Positions 28,969-36,772 of a DNA stretch of 46,689 bases are shown here, piece by piece. Every line of letters starts with the position of its first letter. Position 1 is the first letter of the stretch. The position numbers and the translations under genes were made by a program. The notes under the pieces were generated by a model, which worked only from the letters and a program-made list of their open reading frames with translations, was not told the origin of the DNA and ran no database searches. The DNA comes from a virus. Where the stretch lies: positions 1 through 46,689 of IMG/VR virus record IMGVR_UViG_3300042335_000264. One strand, 5' to 3'.

Positions 28969-30026
28969 GCTTTGATCAACTAAAACAGGAGGTGCAGCTA
29001 GGCCTTGATGGCAGAAATGGAGGCATTCCTATGGGCTTTGATAGGCTCAATAGGTACATTGGCATCCGTAAGAGCATGTACTTTCTTGTGGGTGGTTTGA
29101 CAGGCTCTGGTAAGACATCCTTCATAGATGATGCATTCGTGCTCAATCCATTTGACTGGTATATCAGTCAGAAAGACCCAGGAATCAAGCTACGCATCAT
29201 ATATCGTTCAATGGAGCGTTCTAGAACCTATAAACTAGCCAAATGGGTTGGTAGAAAGATATTTCTAGACCATGGTGTAATTATTCCCGTTCCTAAGCTC
29301 TTGGGCTGGACAGAGAAGATGAGCCATGATGAGCACGATCTGTTCCTGATGTATGAAGACTATATGAATAGGATGGATGATGTCATCACTATTATTGATG
29401 GACCAGAGAATCCTGTAGGTATAGCCAAGGAACTAAAAGCGCATGCTGTTAAACATGGACGTATTGAGCAGATTGATGAGTATAACAAGCGCTATTTCCC
29501 TAATGATGAAAGTGAAATAACTATTGTTGTTATTGATCACATAGGCCTACTAAAGACCACCAAGGACCATTCCACTAAAAAGCAAGCTATAGATAAAATG
29601 TCAGATGAGCTTAGATTTGCTCGTGACTTTTATGGATATACGCCTGTTGTTGTTAGTCAGTTCAACCGTGACATTAGTAATCCTATAAGAATAAAGAATG
29701 GTGATGTAGAGCCTCAGCTCGAGGATTTTGCAGAATCATCCAGTACACAAAATGATTCAGACGTTGTACTAGCTCTATTTGATCCTATGCGCTACAAGGT
29801 GGCTGACCCTAGTGGTTACAACCTAGAGAAGCTAAAGGATGAATTTGGTGCTAAGTATTTCAGAAATCTTCGCCTCATAAAGAATAGTTATGGTGAAGAT
29901 GATGTAAGAATAGGCCTAGGCTTTATGGGCCAGATAGGCATGTTCAAAGAGCTGCCCAGACGTAAGGATATGACAGACGCTGATTATGAGGCAGTGGTGA
30001 ACAAGTCCTTTTTTCTAAACAAATAA
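28965..30026 (+). CDS. DnaB-like replicative helicase
   Basis: The protein has 353 residues, only the RecA-like motor, without the N-terminal DnaB domain. Walker A is GGLTGSGKTS (43-52), Walker B ITIVVIDHIGLL (Asp191), and the later VVVSQFNRDI with DFAESSSTQNDSDVVLAL is the typical end region of SF4 helicases (arginine-finger loop and 'S..iqnDaD'). It unwinds the fork 5'-3' as a ring. Partners are the TOPRIM primase, encoded separately, and the possible loader upstream. Confidence 0.85.
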   Translation: MSFDQLKQEVQLGLDGRNGGIPMGFDRLNRYIGIRKSMYFLVGGLTGSGKTSFIDDAFVLNPFDWYISQKDPGIKLRIIYRSMERSRTYKLAKWVGRKIFLDHGVIIPVPKLLGWTEKMSHDEHDLFLMYEDYMNRMDDVITIIDGPENPVGIAKELKAHAVKHGRIEQIDEYNKRYFPNDESEITIVVIDHIGLLKTTKDHSTKKQAIDKMSDELRFARDFYGYTPVVVSQFNRDISNPIRIKNGDVEPQLEDFAESSSTQNDSDVVLALFDPMRYKVADPSGYNLEKLKDEFGAKYFRNLRLIKNSYGEDDVRIGLGFMGQIGMFKELPRRKDMTDADYEAVVNKSFFLNK

Positions 30027-30032
30027 AAACAT

Positions 30033-30203
30033 ATGAGTATTAAATTATTTAGCACAGTTCCTACGAAAGGTGATGTGTTTTGGCAGGTTGTGCTATTTCC
30101 AACTATCACTGTTCTAAGAAACCGTGAGTTTGATGGAGCATATTATGCAGTGAGTATTGAATGGTTATTTTGGTCCGTAACAACTATAATCAATGACAAT
30201 TAG
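30033..30203 (+). CDS. Small hypothetical protein, possibly membrane-associated
   Basis: A 56-residue frame from ATG 30033 to TAG 30203 encodes MSIKLFSTVPTKGDVFWQVV and a hydrophobic, aromatic C-terminus (AVSIEWLFWSVTTII). It fills the gap behind the helicase and overlaps the SF2 helicase start by 11 bases. No motif recognised. Confidence 0.55.
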   Translation: MSIKLFSTVPTKGDVFWQVVLFPTITVLRNREFDGAYYAVSIEWLFWSVTTIINDN

Positions 30204-31269
30204 AGATGAAAGACAGAAGGAGTTTGCTAAAATTTGGATAAACAGCGGTAAACATGGTATACTTAATCTATGCCCTAGATTTGGCAAGATTTACACCACC
30301 ATCAATATAATTGAGAAGCTGAGACCAAAGAGCATTCTTATTGCCTATCCAGATAACAAGATTAAGCAAAGCTGGAAGGATGATTTTGCAAAGCGTGGGT
30401 ATGATGACAGCAATGTCACATACACCACTCACCTGAGCCTAAAGAAGTATACAGAGAATCTGTATGACCTTGTGGTGATAGATGAAATACACCTGCTGTC
30501 TGAGGCTCAAATAGAGGCTGCTAAAGAGCTCCTAGAGATAAACATCAATGTCCTAGGACTCACAGGTACCATGACCACCTGGACAGAGCGTACGCTAGCA
30601 GAAGAGCTAGATTTGCCTGTTGTAGCCACTTATTCTATGGAAAAAGCTATAGAAGAGGGGGTTATTGTAGACTATGAAATCACGGTGGTCCGTGTTCCTT
30701 TAGATAATAAGCGTAAAAACAACTATAAAGGGAAGGTGCGCACTGAAAAAGCTCAATTTGAGGCTTATGGCTGGGTGATAAACAGTCTTGAGGCACAGGG
30801 TAAATCCACCATGTTTCTTAGACTTGCAAGGATGCGCATTATACAGAATAGTGTGGCTAAAATGGAGAAGACCAGGGAACTACTCAAAAAGCATAAAGAT
30901 GAACGAGTGTTAGTTTTCTGTGGTGTTACCAAAATAGCTGACCAACTGGGCATTCCATCCTATCACAGCAAGAAGGAAGAGAAGCAGATATTTGATGACT
31001 TTGTAACAGGTAAGGGTAAACACCTAGCTGTTGTAAAAATTGGTAATACGGGTGTGACATACAAACCACTGAATCGTGTTATCATTAACTATTTTGACAG
31101 CAATGCAGAAAACCTCGCTCAGAAGATTAATCGATGTATGGCTATGGAGTATAACAATCCTAATAAGAGAGCCCAGATTTACATTGTGTGCTCTGATGAG
31201 GATGTTGAAGCAAAGTGGCTCAAAAAAGCGCTAGAATTCTTTGATAAATCTAAAATTAAGTTTACATGA
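30193..31269 (+). CDS. SF2 helicase, UvsW-like
   Basis: The protein has 358 residues. Motif I is LCPRFGKIYT (26-35), with Ile where Ser/Thr normally follows GK. Motif II is LVVIDEIH (93-100), motif III LGLTGT (121-126), then RVLVFCGV and KINRCMAME (motif VI region). The order fits a DEAD/DEAH-type helicase of the UvsW/type III restriction group, which remodels forks and recombination intermediates. The odd motif I leaves ATPase activity in doubt. Confidence 0.82.
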   Translation: MTIRDERQKEFAKIWINSGKHGILNLCPRFGKIYTTINIIEKLRPKSILIAYPDNKIKQSWKDDFAKRGYDDSNVTYTTHLSLKKYTENLYDLVVIDEIHLLSEAQIEAAKELLEININVLGLTGTMTTWTERTLAEELDLPVVATYSMEKAIEEGVIVDYEITVVRVPLDNKRKNNYKGKVRTEKAQFEAYGWVINSLEAQGKSTMFLRLARMRIIQNSVAKMEKTRELLKKHKDERVLVFCGVTKIADQLGIPSYHSKKEEKQIFDDFVTGKGKHLAVVKIGNTGVTYKPLNRVIINYFDSNAENLAQKINRCMAMEYNNPNKRAQIYIVCSDEDVEAKWLKKALEFFDKSKIKFT

Positions 31270-31463
31270 GATTATGCAGACATCCTAAGACTGGTGCTAT
31301 TATGATATGGACCCGTCTTTTTACAGGAGAATATGTTACGCAAACCTACTATTTCTATAACATGAAAGAAGCAATTAGCCTCTTTAGAAAGAAATATCCA
31401 GCGTCTCTAAGAGACCTAAAAGGGTGTAAAAAAAGTGACTGGTGTCCTACATATTTTGGTTAA
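31266..31463 (+). CDS. Small hypothetical protein
   Basis: The protein has 65 residues, basic, with MRLCRHPKTGAIMIWTRLFT at the start and a C-terminal CKKSDWCPTYFG. It overlaps the helicase stop by 4 bases and is the last gene before a promoter. Function unknown. Confidence 0.65.
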   Translation: MRLCRHPKTGAIMIWTRLFTGEYVTQTYYFYNMKEAISLFRKKYPASLRDLKGCKKSDWCPTYFG

Positions 31464-31467
31464 AAAA

Positions 31468-31499
31468 TTTGGTTTTCTCAAAGGAATTCCTTATCTTTA
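31468..31499 (+). promoter_or_regulatory. Promoter for the Sak4-like/SSB genes
   Basis: TTTG (31468-31471) is followed by exactly 20 bases and TATCTTTA (31492-31499). The start codon at 31533 lies 33 bases downstream. The bases GGTTTTC after the -33 box are shared with the promoter at 46184. Confidence 0.65.
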
Positions 31500-31532
31500 T
31501 AGCTATTAAATCACAATAAACCCTTAAAGCAC

Positions 31533-32204
31533 ATGGCAAGTAAACTAATCGGAATTGTAGGTCAAACAGGCACAGGAAAATCCACAGCTATTAAACACCT
31601 AGATCCAAAAGAAACGTACATCATCAATGTAGCAAAGAAAGAACTTCCGTTCAAAGGCTCAGAGAAACTGTACAACACAGAGAACAAGAATTACAAGGAG
31701 GTGGATGATGCAAATGAAATTACACGTTTGCTCAGGACCATCTCAGACAAAGCTCCTCACATCAAGAATATCGTTATTGAGGACAGCAATTACATCATGG
31801 GATTCAACATTGTGTCAAAGGCCACAGAAGTGGGCTACACTAAATTTAGCTTGATGGCTAAAGACATGGTGGACTTATTCAGAGAATCCCGCAAACTTCG
31901 TGAAGACATTACAGTGTTCTACCTTACACACCCAGAAACTATTGAGGATGGTGGTGATATTGTAGGATATAAGATTAAGACCGCTGGTAAGCTGATTGAT
32001 AATCAGGTGTTACTGGAAGGACTTATGACTGTATGTTTATACACGTATGTTGATGAGAACAAAGATGGCACAGCTAGCTATCATTTCATCACCAACAGGT
32101 TTAAAAAGATGCCTGCAAAGAGCCCAGATGGTATGTTTGCAGATGTCAAAATCCCTAACAACTTACAGTTGGTAGTGGATACAGTGAAAGCGTATTATAA
32201 TTAA
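31533..32204 (+). CDS. Sak4-like RecA-fold ATPase (recombination mediator)
   Basis: The protein has 223 residues. Walker A is GIVGQTGTGKST (7-18), Walker B is NIVIEDSNYI, and a strand with ITVFYLTHPET is followed by a glycine turn. The size and layout match Sak4-type phage single-strand annealing ATPases (AAA_24). It is followed by an SSB-like gene, the usual partner of Sak4 in phages. It promotes annealing or strand exchange on SSB-coated DNA. Confidence 0.75.
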   Translation: MASKLIGIVGQTGTGKSTAIKHLDPKETYIINVAKKELPFKGSEKLYNTENKNYKEVDDANEITRLLRTISDKAPHIKNIVIEDSNYIMGFNIVSKATEVGYTKFSLMAKDMVDLFRESRKLREDITVFYLTHPETIEDGGDIVGYKIKTAGKLIDNQVLLEGLMTVCLYTYVDENKDGTASYHFITNRFKKMPAKSPDGMFADVKIPNNLQLVVDTVKAYYN

Positions 32205-32227
32205 ATCACAAATAAAAACAAAGCACA

Positions 32228-33091
32228 ATGATTCAAGGAGACAAAAGAGAAAGACAAGCCCTTCCCGAGATTAGTAAAAAGGTGGGGCTATTTGAAGCAC
32301 GAGTAGTAGCTATCAATCCAACAACAGAAGAGTTCAAAGAAGTGTTAGACATTGAACTTCCTGAAGACAGCAAACTAACAGAGTATCTAGGTACAAGCAG
32401 AGATGGTAACACCTTCTTGCGTGTAGATATCTGGCTGGAGGAAGTGAAAAAGAAAGACAAATTCAAGGTGACCTTCTTCTTAGAGGACAAAGAGCGTGAG
32501 AACAAGGATGGCAGCAAAAAGCAGTATATCAATAACATTGGTAGATGTGCCTGGGCTGATGATCCAAACAATCTTGCTGAGTGGTTTGCCAAGCGTGACC
32601 ACCGCGTAGCATTTGTGGGTGAAGAAGAACTGTATGAGTTCCTTCGCACATGGTTGGGTGAGTTGGATTATTCTAAAGAATCCACTGTTCTGCAGCTTGA
32701 GTGGAAGAAGCTGATGAAAGGTAACCTGAAGGACCTGAAATCTCAGGTGGATGGTGCCTATTGCACAAATGTAGCAGCTCTAGCAACTATCACTGTCAAG
32801 CAAAAAGATGGTGAGAACAAAGAATATCAGAGCATTTACAATAAAGCATTCCTGCCTGCCTATTATCTGAAAAACTTCCGCCTTATCAATTACAATGATC
32901 CCACAGTACAAAGTGGTTTGCGTGCTAAGAAGTCTAAGGACCTCAAGCCTCACGAGCGCTTTGTAGTGAATGTTACAGGAGAGTATGGTTGTAAAGACTA
33001 TTACACTCTGCGTGACTTGCAGGAGTATAACCCAGATGATAATCTGGTAGCTTCTGACAAGACATTGTCTGATGACGGTAGTGATTTCTAA
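32228..33091 (+). CDS. SSB-like single-stranded DNA-binding protein
   Basis: The protein has 287 residues. The N-terminal 120 are beta-rich with FEARVVAINPTTEEFKEVLD and an exposed NNIGRCAWADDP, and the middle is mixed. The C-terminus is an acidic tail ending SDDGSDF, with a final Phe like the partner-binding tip of SSBs. Lying directly behind the Sak4-like ATPase and before a terminator, it fits a phage SSB that recruits replication and recombination proteins. The fold assignment is by features, not by search. Confidence 0.65.
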   Translation: MIQGDKRERQALPEISKKVGLFEARVVAINPTTEEFKEVLDIELPEDSKLTEYLGTSRDGNTFLRVDIWLEEVKKKDKFKVTFFLEDKERENKDGSKKQYINNIGRCAWADDPNNLAEWFAKRDHRVAFVGEEELYEFLRTWLGELDYSKESTVLQLEWKKLMKGNLKDLKSQVDGAYCTNVAALATITVKQKDGENKEYQSIYNKAFLPAYYLKNFRLINYNDPTVQSGLRAKKSKDLKPHERFVVNVTGEYGCKDYYTLRDLQEYNPDDNLVASDKTLSDDGSDF

Positions 33092-33107
33092 ATTCCATTC
33101 CCCTAAC

Positions 33108-33147
33108 AGCCCTCATCAGAGCAATCTGGTGGGGGCTTTATTTTTTA
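33108..33147 (+). terminator. Intrinsic terminator after the SSB-like gene
   Basis: AGCCC...CATCAGA (33108-33120) pairs with TCTGGTG...GGGCT (33125-33137) around GCAA, then TTATTTTTTA. The next ATG (33152) is 5 bases after this T-tract. Confidence 0.75.
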
Positions 33148-33151
33148 TTCT

Positions 33152-33532
33152 ATGATAACAATTCCCGTTAGTGTAGGTGAGCTTGTTGATAAATACACCA
33201 TCCTACAAATCAAACGTTCTAAGGTGAGTGCTGATAAGCTTACAAAGGTGCAGCATGAAATGGATGCCCTTCTTCCAAAGGTGGGACCTTTCATTGGTAT
33301 TGATACTATAGCTAGGTTGTATGAAGACCTTATAGGGGTAAACCAACAGCTTTGGAATGTAGAAGATGAGATAAGAAAGCTTGAAAAGGACAGAGATTTT
33401 GGTGATAGGTTTATTGAACTAGCCAGAGCTGTCTATCATCTAAACGATGAGCGCTTTGTTATCAAAAATAGAATAAACATCCTTACAGATTCAGACATTC
33501 AAGAAGTAAAACAGTATATTGACTACAAATGA
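33152..33532 (+). CDS. DUF6165-like protein
   Basis: The protein has 126 residues. The pattern VSVGELVDKYTILQIKRSKV, then a helical middle with NQQLWNVEDEIRKLE, then FIELARAVYHLNDERFVIKN matches the DUF6165 family as I know it. That family is all-helical and found in bacteria and phages, without known activity. The start lies almost inside a terminator's T-tract, and the stop overlaps the primase start by 4 bases. Confidence 0.75.
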   Translation: MITIPVSVGELVDKYTILQIKRSKVSADKLTKVQHEMDALLPKVGPFIGIDTIARLYEDLIGVNQQLWNVEDEIRKLEKDRDFGDRFIELARAVYHLNDERFVIKNRINILTDSDIQEVKQYIDYK

Positions 33533-34539
33533 TTACAGGTGAAAGAAGGATTAGGCTCACTCCTCAAGCTGTTCTTCAGAAGATCTCAGAGTATGACATA
33601 TTTAGGTTCTACATGCCTGAAAAGGGTTGGAAAATCAATCAGGCTACATTCTCTCCATTTAGACAGGAAAACAATCCATCCTTTCTGATAGGTAATAGAA
33701 AGGGGTTTCTATCGTTTATAGACTTTGCGGACACTAGTAGACGTGGGGACTGCTTTACATTCGTCAAGCTCCTACACAACCTATCCACTATGGATGATGT
33801 CCTAAGGATGATAGATAGAGACTTTGGACTGGGATTTCTGCCTAATACAGCCACAGGTGATTACAAAGTAATTACCAAGGCATATAAGCAGCCCGAAGAG
33901 GTGGGTAAGCGCTATTCCCTGATTCAGGTGATTACGCGTAAGTTCACTAATGAGGAGCTAGCTTATTGGAATGATTATCACCAGAGCCTAGATGACCTTA
34001 GAGCTAACAATGTCTATGCTATTAAGAAACTCTATCTGAACAAACAGCTGTTTCCTTTAAAGGATACAGACCTTAGGTTTGGCTATTATTATGATGGATG
34101 CTGGAAGATCTACCGTCCGTTTGCTGATAAAAAGAGCAAATGGGTGCCTAATAATGTCCCTATTACAGCAATGGATGGTAAAGAGGATATCTCCAATTGC
34201 AAGATAGCCTTCATCAACAAGAGTAAGAAAGACTATATGGTGATGAAAAAGGTGTTTCCTTGCTGTTGTGCTGTCCAAAACGAGGGACTAGGATGTTTCT
34301 CTGATGGGAATGTAGAATATCTAAAAGCCAACTCTGATAGACAAATCCTAAGCTTTGATAGCGATGAGACAGGTGTACACAACTCTAAGCAGATTACAGA
34401 ACTGTTTAACTTTGAGTACGTAAATGTTCCACGAAAGTATCTATCTGAAGGAATCAAGGATTGGGCTGACCTAGTAAAAGCTTATGGGTATTATCCCGTA
34501 GAAAACTATTTAAGACAAAAAGGATTACACGATTTTTAA
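33529..34539 (+). CDS. DnaG-like primase with TOPRIM domain
   Basis: The protein has 336 residues. The N-terminal 100 resemble the CHC2 zinc domain of DnaG (FSPFRQENNPSFLI, then RRGDCFTFVK), but the metal-binding Cys/His positions are replaced. The TOPRIM part has IAFINKSKKDYMVMKK (227-241), then ILSFDSDETG (273-282) with the catalytic Asp pair, and IKDWADLV near the end. It makes RNA primers for the polymerase and works with the DnaB-like helicase upstream. Confidence 0.8.
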   Translation: MITGERRIRLTPQAVLQKISEYDIFRFYMPEKGWKINQATFSPFRQENNPSFLIGNRKGFLSFIDFADTSRRGDCFTFVKLLHNLSTMDDVLRMIDRDFGLGFLPNTATGDYKVITKAYKQPEEVGKRYSLIQVITRKFTNEELAYWNDYHQSLDDLRANNVYAIKKLYLNKQLFPLKDTDLRFGYYYDGCWKIYRPFADKKSKWVPNNVPITAMDGKEDISNCKIAFINKSKKDYMVMKKVFPCCCAVQNEGLGCFSDGNVEYLKANSDRQILSFDSDETGVHNSKQITELFNFEYVNVPRKYLSEGIKDWADLVKAYGYYPVENYLRQKGLHDF

Positions 34540-34549
34540 AACAAACAAC

Positions 34550-35338
34550 ATGGAAAACAAAACTTCCTACGTATCAGCAAGAAGTATTTTAACACAGGCC
34601 GCTGTGCCTGTAGAAACCAGGACTTACAAGCCTGTAACTCATCAACAACTCATGGATCTCACCCTGGAAAGCATACACCAAGCAGGGTTTGAACTAGGTG
34701 ATGAGACTTACACAGCAGCTAAGAATGGTAATGTAGCAAACGGTAGATATACCATTACCAATGTAGCAGATAGCGAAATGCAGCTACAAATTGGTTGGCA
34801 GAATAGCTATGACAAGAGCTTGAGCCTGAAGTTTGCTATTGGTACACGCATATTCATTTGCCAAAATGGTTGTGTATCAGGTGATTATGGTGCTTTTAGA
34901 AAGAAGCATCAAGGAGAAATCCAAACATTCACACCCACAGCTATTACAGAATATATCAAAAGAGCAGGTGAGGCGTTCCAAAAGATGCAACAAGAGCGTG
35001 AGAGAATGAAAACCATTGAGCTCACTAAGCGTACAACAGCTGAGTTGATTGGTAGAATGATTGTTGAAGAGAACATCATCGAGAGCACACAGCTCAACAT
35101 TATTCGCAGAGAAATGGAAGCTCCAACATTTGATTATGGTGCACCTAACAGCATGTGGGAACTCTATCAGCACACCACGTATGCTATGAAGGAAGTGCAT
35201 CCAAGCCTTTGGATGAAAAACCACATTAACGCACACTCGTTCTTTGTTAATGCATCTGGTATAATTGTATCTCCTACACAGATTAGTGTAGAAGTGCCTG
35301 AACCAGGAGCCTTAGAACAATTAGAAATGCAATTTTAA
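34550..35338 (+). CDS. DUF932-like phage protein
   Basis: The protein has 262 residues. The segment LQIGWQNSYDKSLSLKFAIG followed by TRIFICQNGCVSGD is typical of DUF932 / phage-plasmid 'LGT' proteins ('N-s-y-D-k-S ... G ... v-C-x-N-g-c'). The C-terminal half is helical with a second conserved-looking block NSMWELYQHTTYAMKE. Function unknown, often encoded near replication genes. The next gene starts one base after the stop. Confidence 0.75.
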   Translation: MENKTSYVSARSILTQAAVPVETRTYKPVTHQQLMDLTLESIHQAGFELGDETYTAAKNGNVANGRYTITNVADSEMQLQIGWQNSYDKSLSLKFAIGTRIFICQNGCVSGDYGAFRKKHQGEIQTFTPTAITEYIKRAGEAFQKMQQERERMKTIELTKRTTAELIGRMIVEENIIESTQLNIIRREMEAPTFDYGAPNSMWELYQHTTYAMKEVHPSLWMKNHINAHSFFVNASGIIVSPTQISVEVPEPGALEQLEMQF

Positions 35339-35339
35339 T

Positions 35340-36050
35340 ATGAATTGGGAGAAATTCGCAGACCAGTTTGACGAAAGCTGGCACATCAAAATGAAACCAT
35401 TCATTGAGAGTGAAGCTTGTGACACTATCTATGAGTTTCTCAAAAAGGAAGCAAAGAGGGGCAAGAAGATTGCCCCTCTCTCTTCTAACGTTTTTAGAGC
35501 GTTTAGAGAAACTAAGTTTACAGACATCAAGGCTATTATGGTGGGGATGTGTCCCTATCATACATTTAAGAATGGAGAACCTGTAGCAGACGGTTTGCTG
35601 ATGGGTTGCTCCACAACAGGATATCCACAGCCTTCATTAGATAAGTTTTACGATGCTTTGGAGAAAGAGTTCCACGATGGGCTCAATCTCAAAATGAATA
35701 AGAATCCAGATGTTAGCTATCTAGCTAACCAGGGAGTGCTTATGCTTAACGCAGCACTCACCGTAGAAGCTAACAAAGCAGGCTCACACAATGCCATTTG
35801 GGAACCATTCATCAAATATCTATTTGAGAATGTGTTAGATACAACAGGCGCTCCAATCATCTTCCTTGGGAAAGATGCAGCTAAATGCGAGCGTTATGTA
35901 GCTCCCTTTACATGGACATTCACAGTATCACACCCCGCCAGTGCATCATACAAGAATACAGACTGGGATACAGAGGGTGTGTTTAAGAAAGTGAGCCAGA
36001 TAGTTAAACAAAACAACAATCTAGACATTAACTGGCTAGATGTAAGTTAA
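35340..36050 (+). CDS. Uracil-DNA glycosylase-fold protein with altered catalytic motif
   Basis: The protein has 236 residues, the usual length of family 1 uracil-DNA glycosylases. The family motifs are recognisable: IMVGMCPYHTF (67-76) for GQDPYH, ANQGVLMLNAALTV (129-142; Asn137 kept), LGKDAAKC (176-183) and VSHPASASYKN (196-206; His198 kept) for HPSPLS. The catalytic Asp of the first motif is Cys71 here, and the uracil-stacking GLAFSV is GLLMGCS. It may be weakly active, act on another base, or serve as a DNA-binding or processivity factor as poxvirus D4 does. Confidence 0.75.
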   Translation: MNWEKFADQFDESWHIKMKPFIESEACDTIYEFLKKEAKRGKKIAPLSSNVFRAFRETKFTDIKAIMVGMCPYHTFKNGEPVADGLLMGCSTTGYPQPSLDKFYDALEKEFHDGLNLKMNKNPDVSYLANQGVLMLNAALTVEANKAGSHNAIWEPFIKYLFENVLDTTGAPIIFLGKDAAKCERYVAPFTWTFTVSHPASASYKNTDWDTEGVFKKVSQIVKQNNNLDINWLDVS

Positions 36051-36062
36051 AATCAATTATTT

Positions 36063-36377
36063 ATGGAAATGACAGTAGCAGATCTCCAGCTAGGGGATGA
36101 GTTCCTCTATTCTGTACAGGGAACTATTGCCAGGGCTAAGGTGATTAGACCCGTGGCACAAAAGAAGGTACAACCTCCGTACAGACTAAACAACAAAGTG
36201 TATTACAAATCAGTGAAGTGTAAGGTGGCCATGATAGAAAAATCTTATGTTAACAACTGGAATGGAACCACACGCACATGGACTACAAAAGAATATACTG
36301 CGTCAGACAACTACACAGTTGAGAAGTTTGTAGATCTCAATCACAGAAACATTTGGTTAATTAAAAGAGAAGACTAA
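36063..36377 (+). CDS. Hypothetical protein, small beta-barrel-like
   Basis: The protein has 104 residues, beginning MEMTVADLQLGDEFLYSVQG and continuing with basic strands (ARAKVIRPVAQKKVQPPYRL). A predicted SH3- or OB-like barrel with many Lys and Arg would bind nucleic acid. It shares one base with the next gene. Family not recognised. Confidence 0.65.
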   Translation: MEMTVADLQLGDEFLYSVQGTIARAKVIRPVAQKKVQPPYRLNNKVYYKSVKCKVAMIEKSYVNNWNGTTRTWTTKEYTASDNYTVEKFVDLNHRNIWLIKRED

Positions 36378-36772
36378 TGAAACCTTTAAAAGTTGGAGAA
36401 AACCTCACCCTAAATGTGGGTGACTTTATTGTGATTGCCTCAGGCGGTCGATTAGATTATGGCTGGTATTGTGGACAGGGTAGATATGGGTCTACATTAC
36501 ATTATTACAGCATATGGAGTCCTGGAAGTGCTTTGGAAGACTATGAGCAGTATGAAAAAGGAGAACCAATACGATCATGGGTAGCTGAGAGGTTTAAAAA
36601 GCAGAAAGGATTCAACTCCAAATGCTTTTACAAAAACTTTCTTAATGTCTATTATGAAAGCAGAATCCTGAAGCCAGGTAATCCAGATGAGCTATTTACA
36701 CATCCAGAGCAACTAGCAAAATACAACAAATCAAAAGAAGCACTAATCAGAATTAAATTCCTACAACCATGA
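36377..36772 (+). CDS. Hypothetical protein
   Basis: The protein has 131 residues. The first half looks like a small beta-barrel (NLTLNVGDFIVIASGGRLDY), followed by YGWYCGQGRYG and a helical, basic end. It overlaps the rIIA-like gene by 4 bases, so the three genes are co-expressed. No function recognised. Confidence 0.65.
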   Translation: MKPLKVGENLTLNVGDFIVIASGGRLDYGWYCGQGRYGSTLHYYSIWSPGSALEDYEQYEKGEPIRSWVAERFKKQKGFNSKCFYKNFLNVYYESRILKPGNPDELFTHPEQLAKYNKSKEALIRIKFLQP

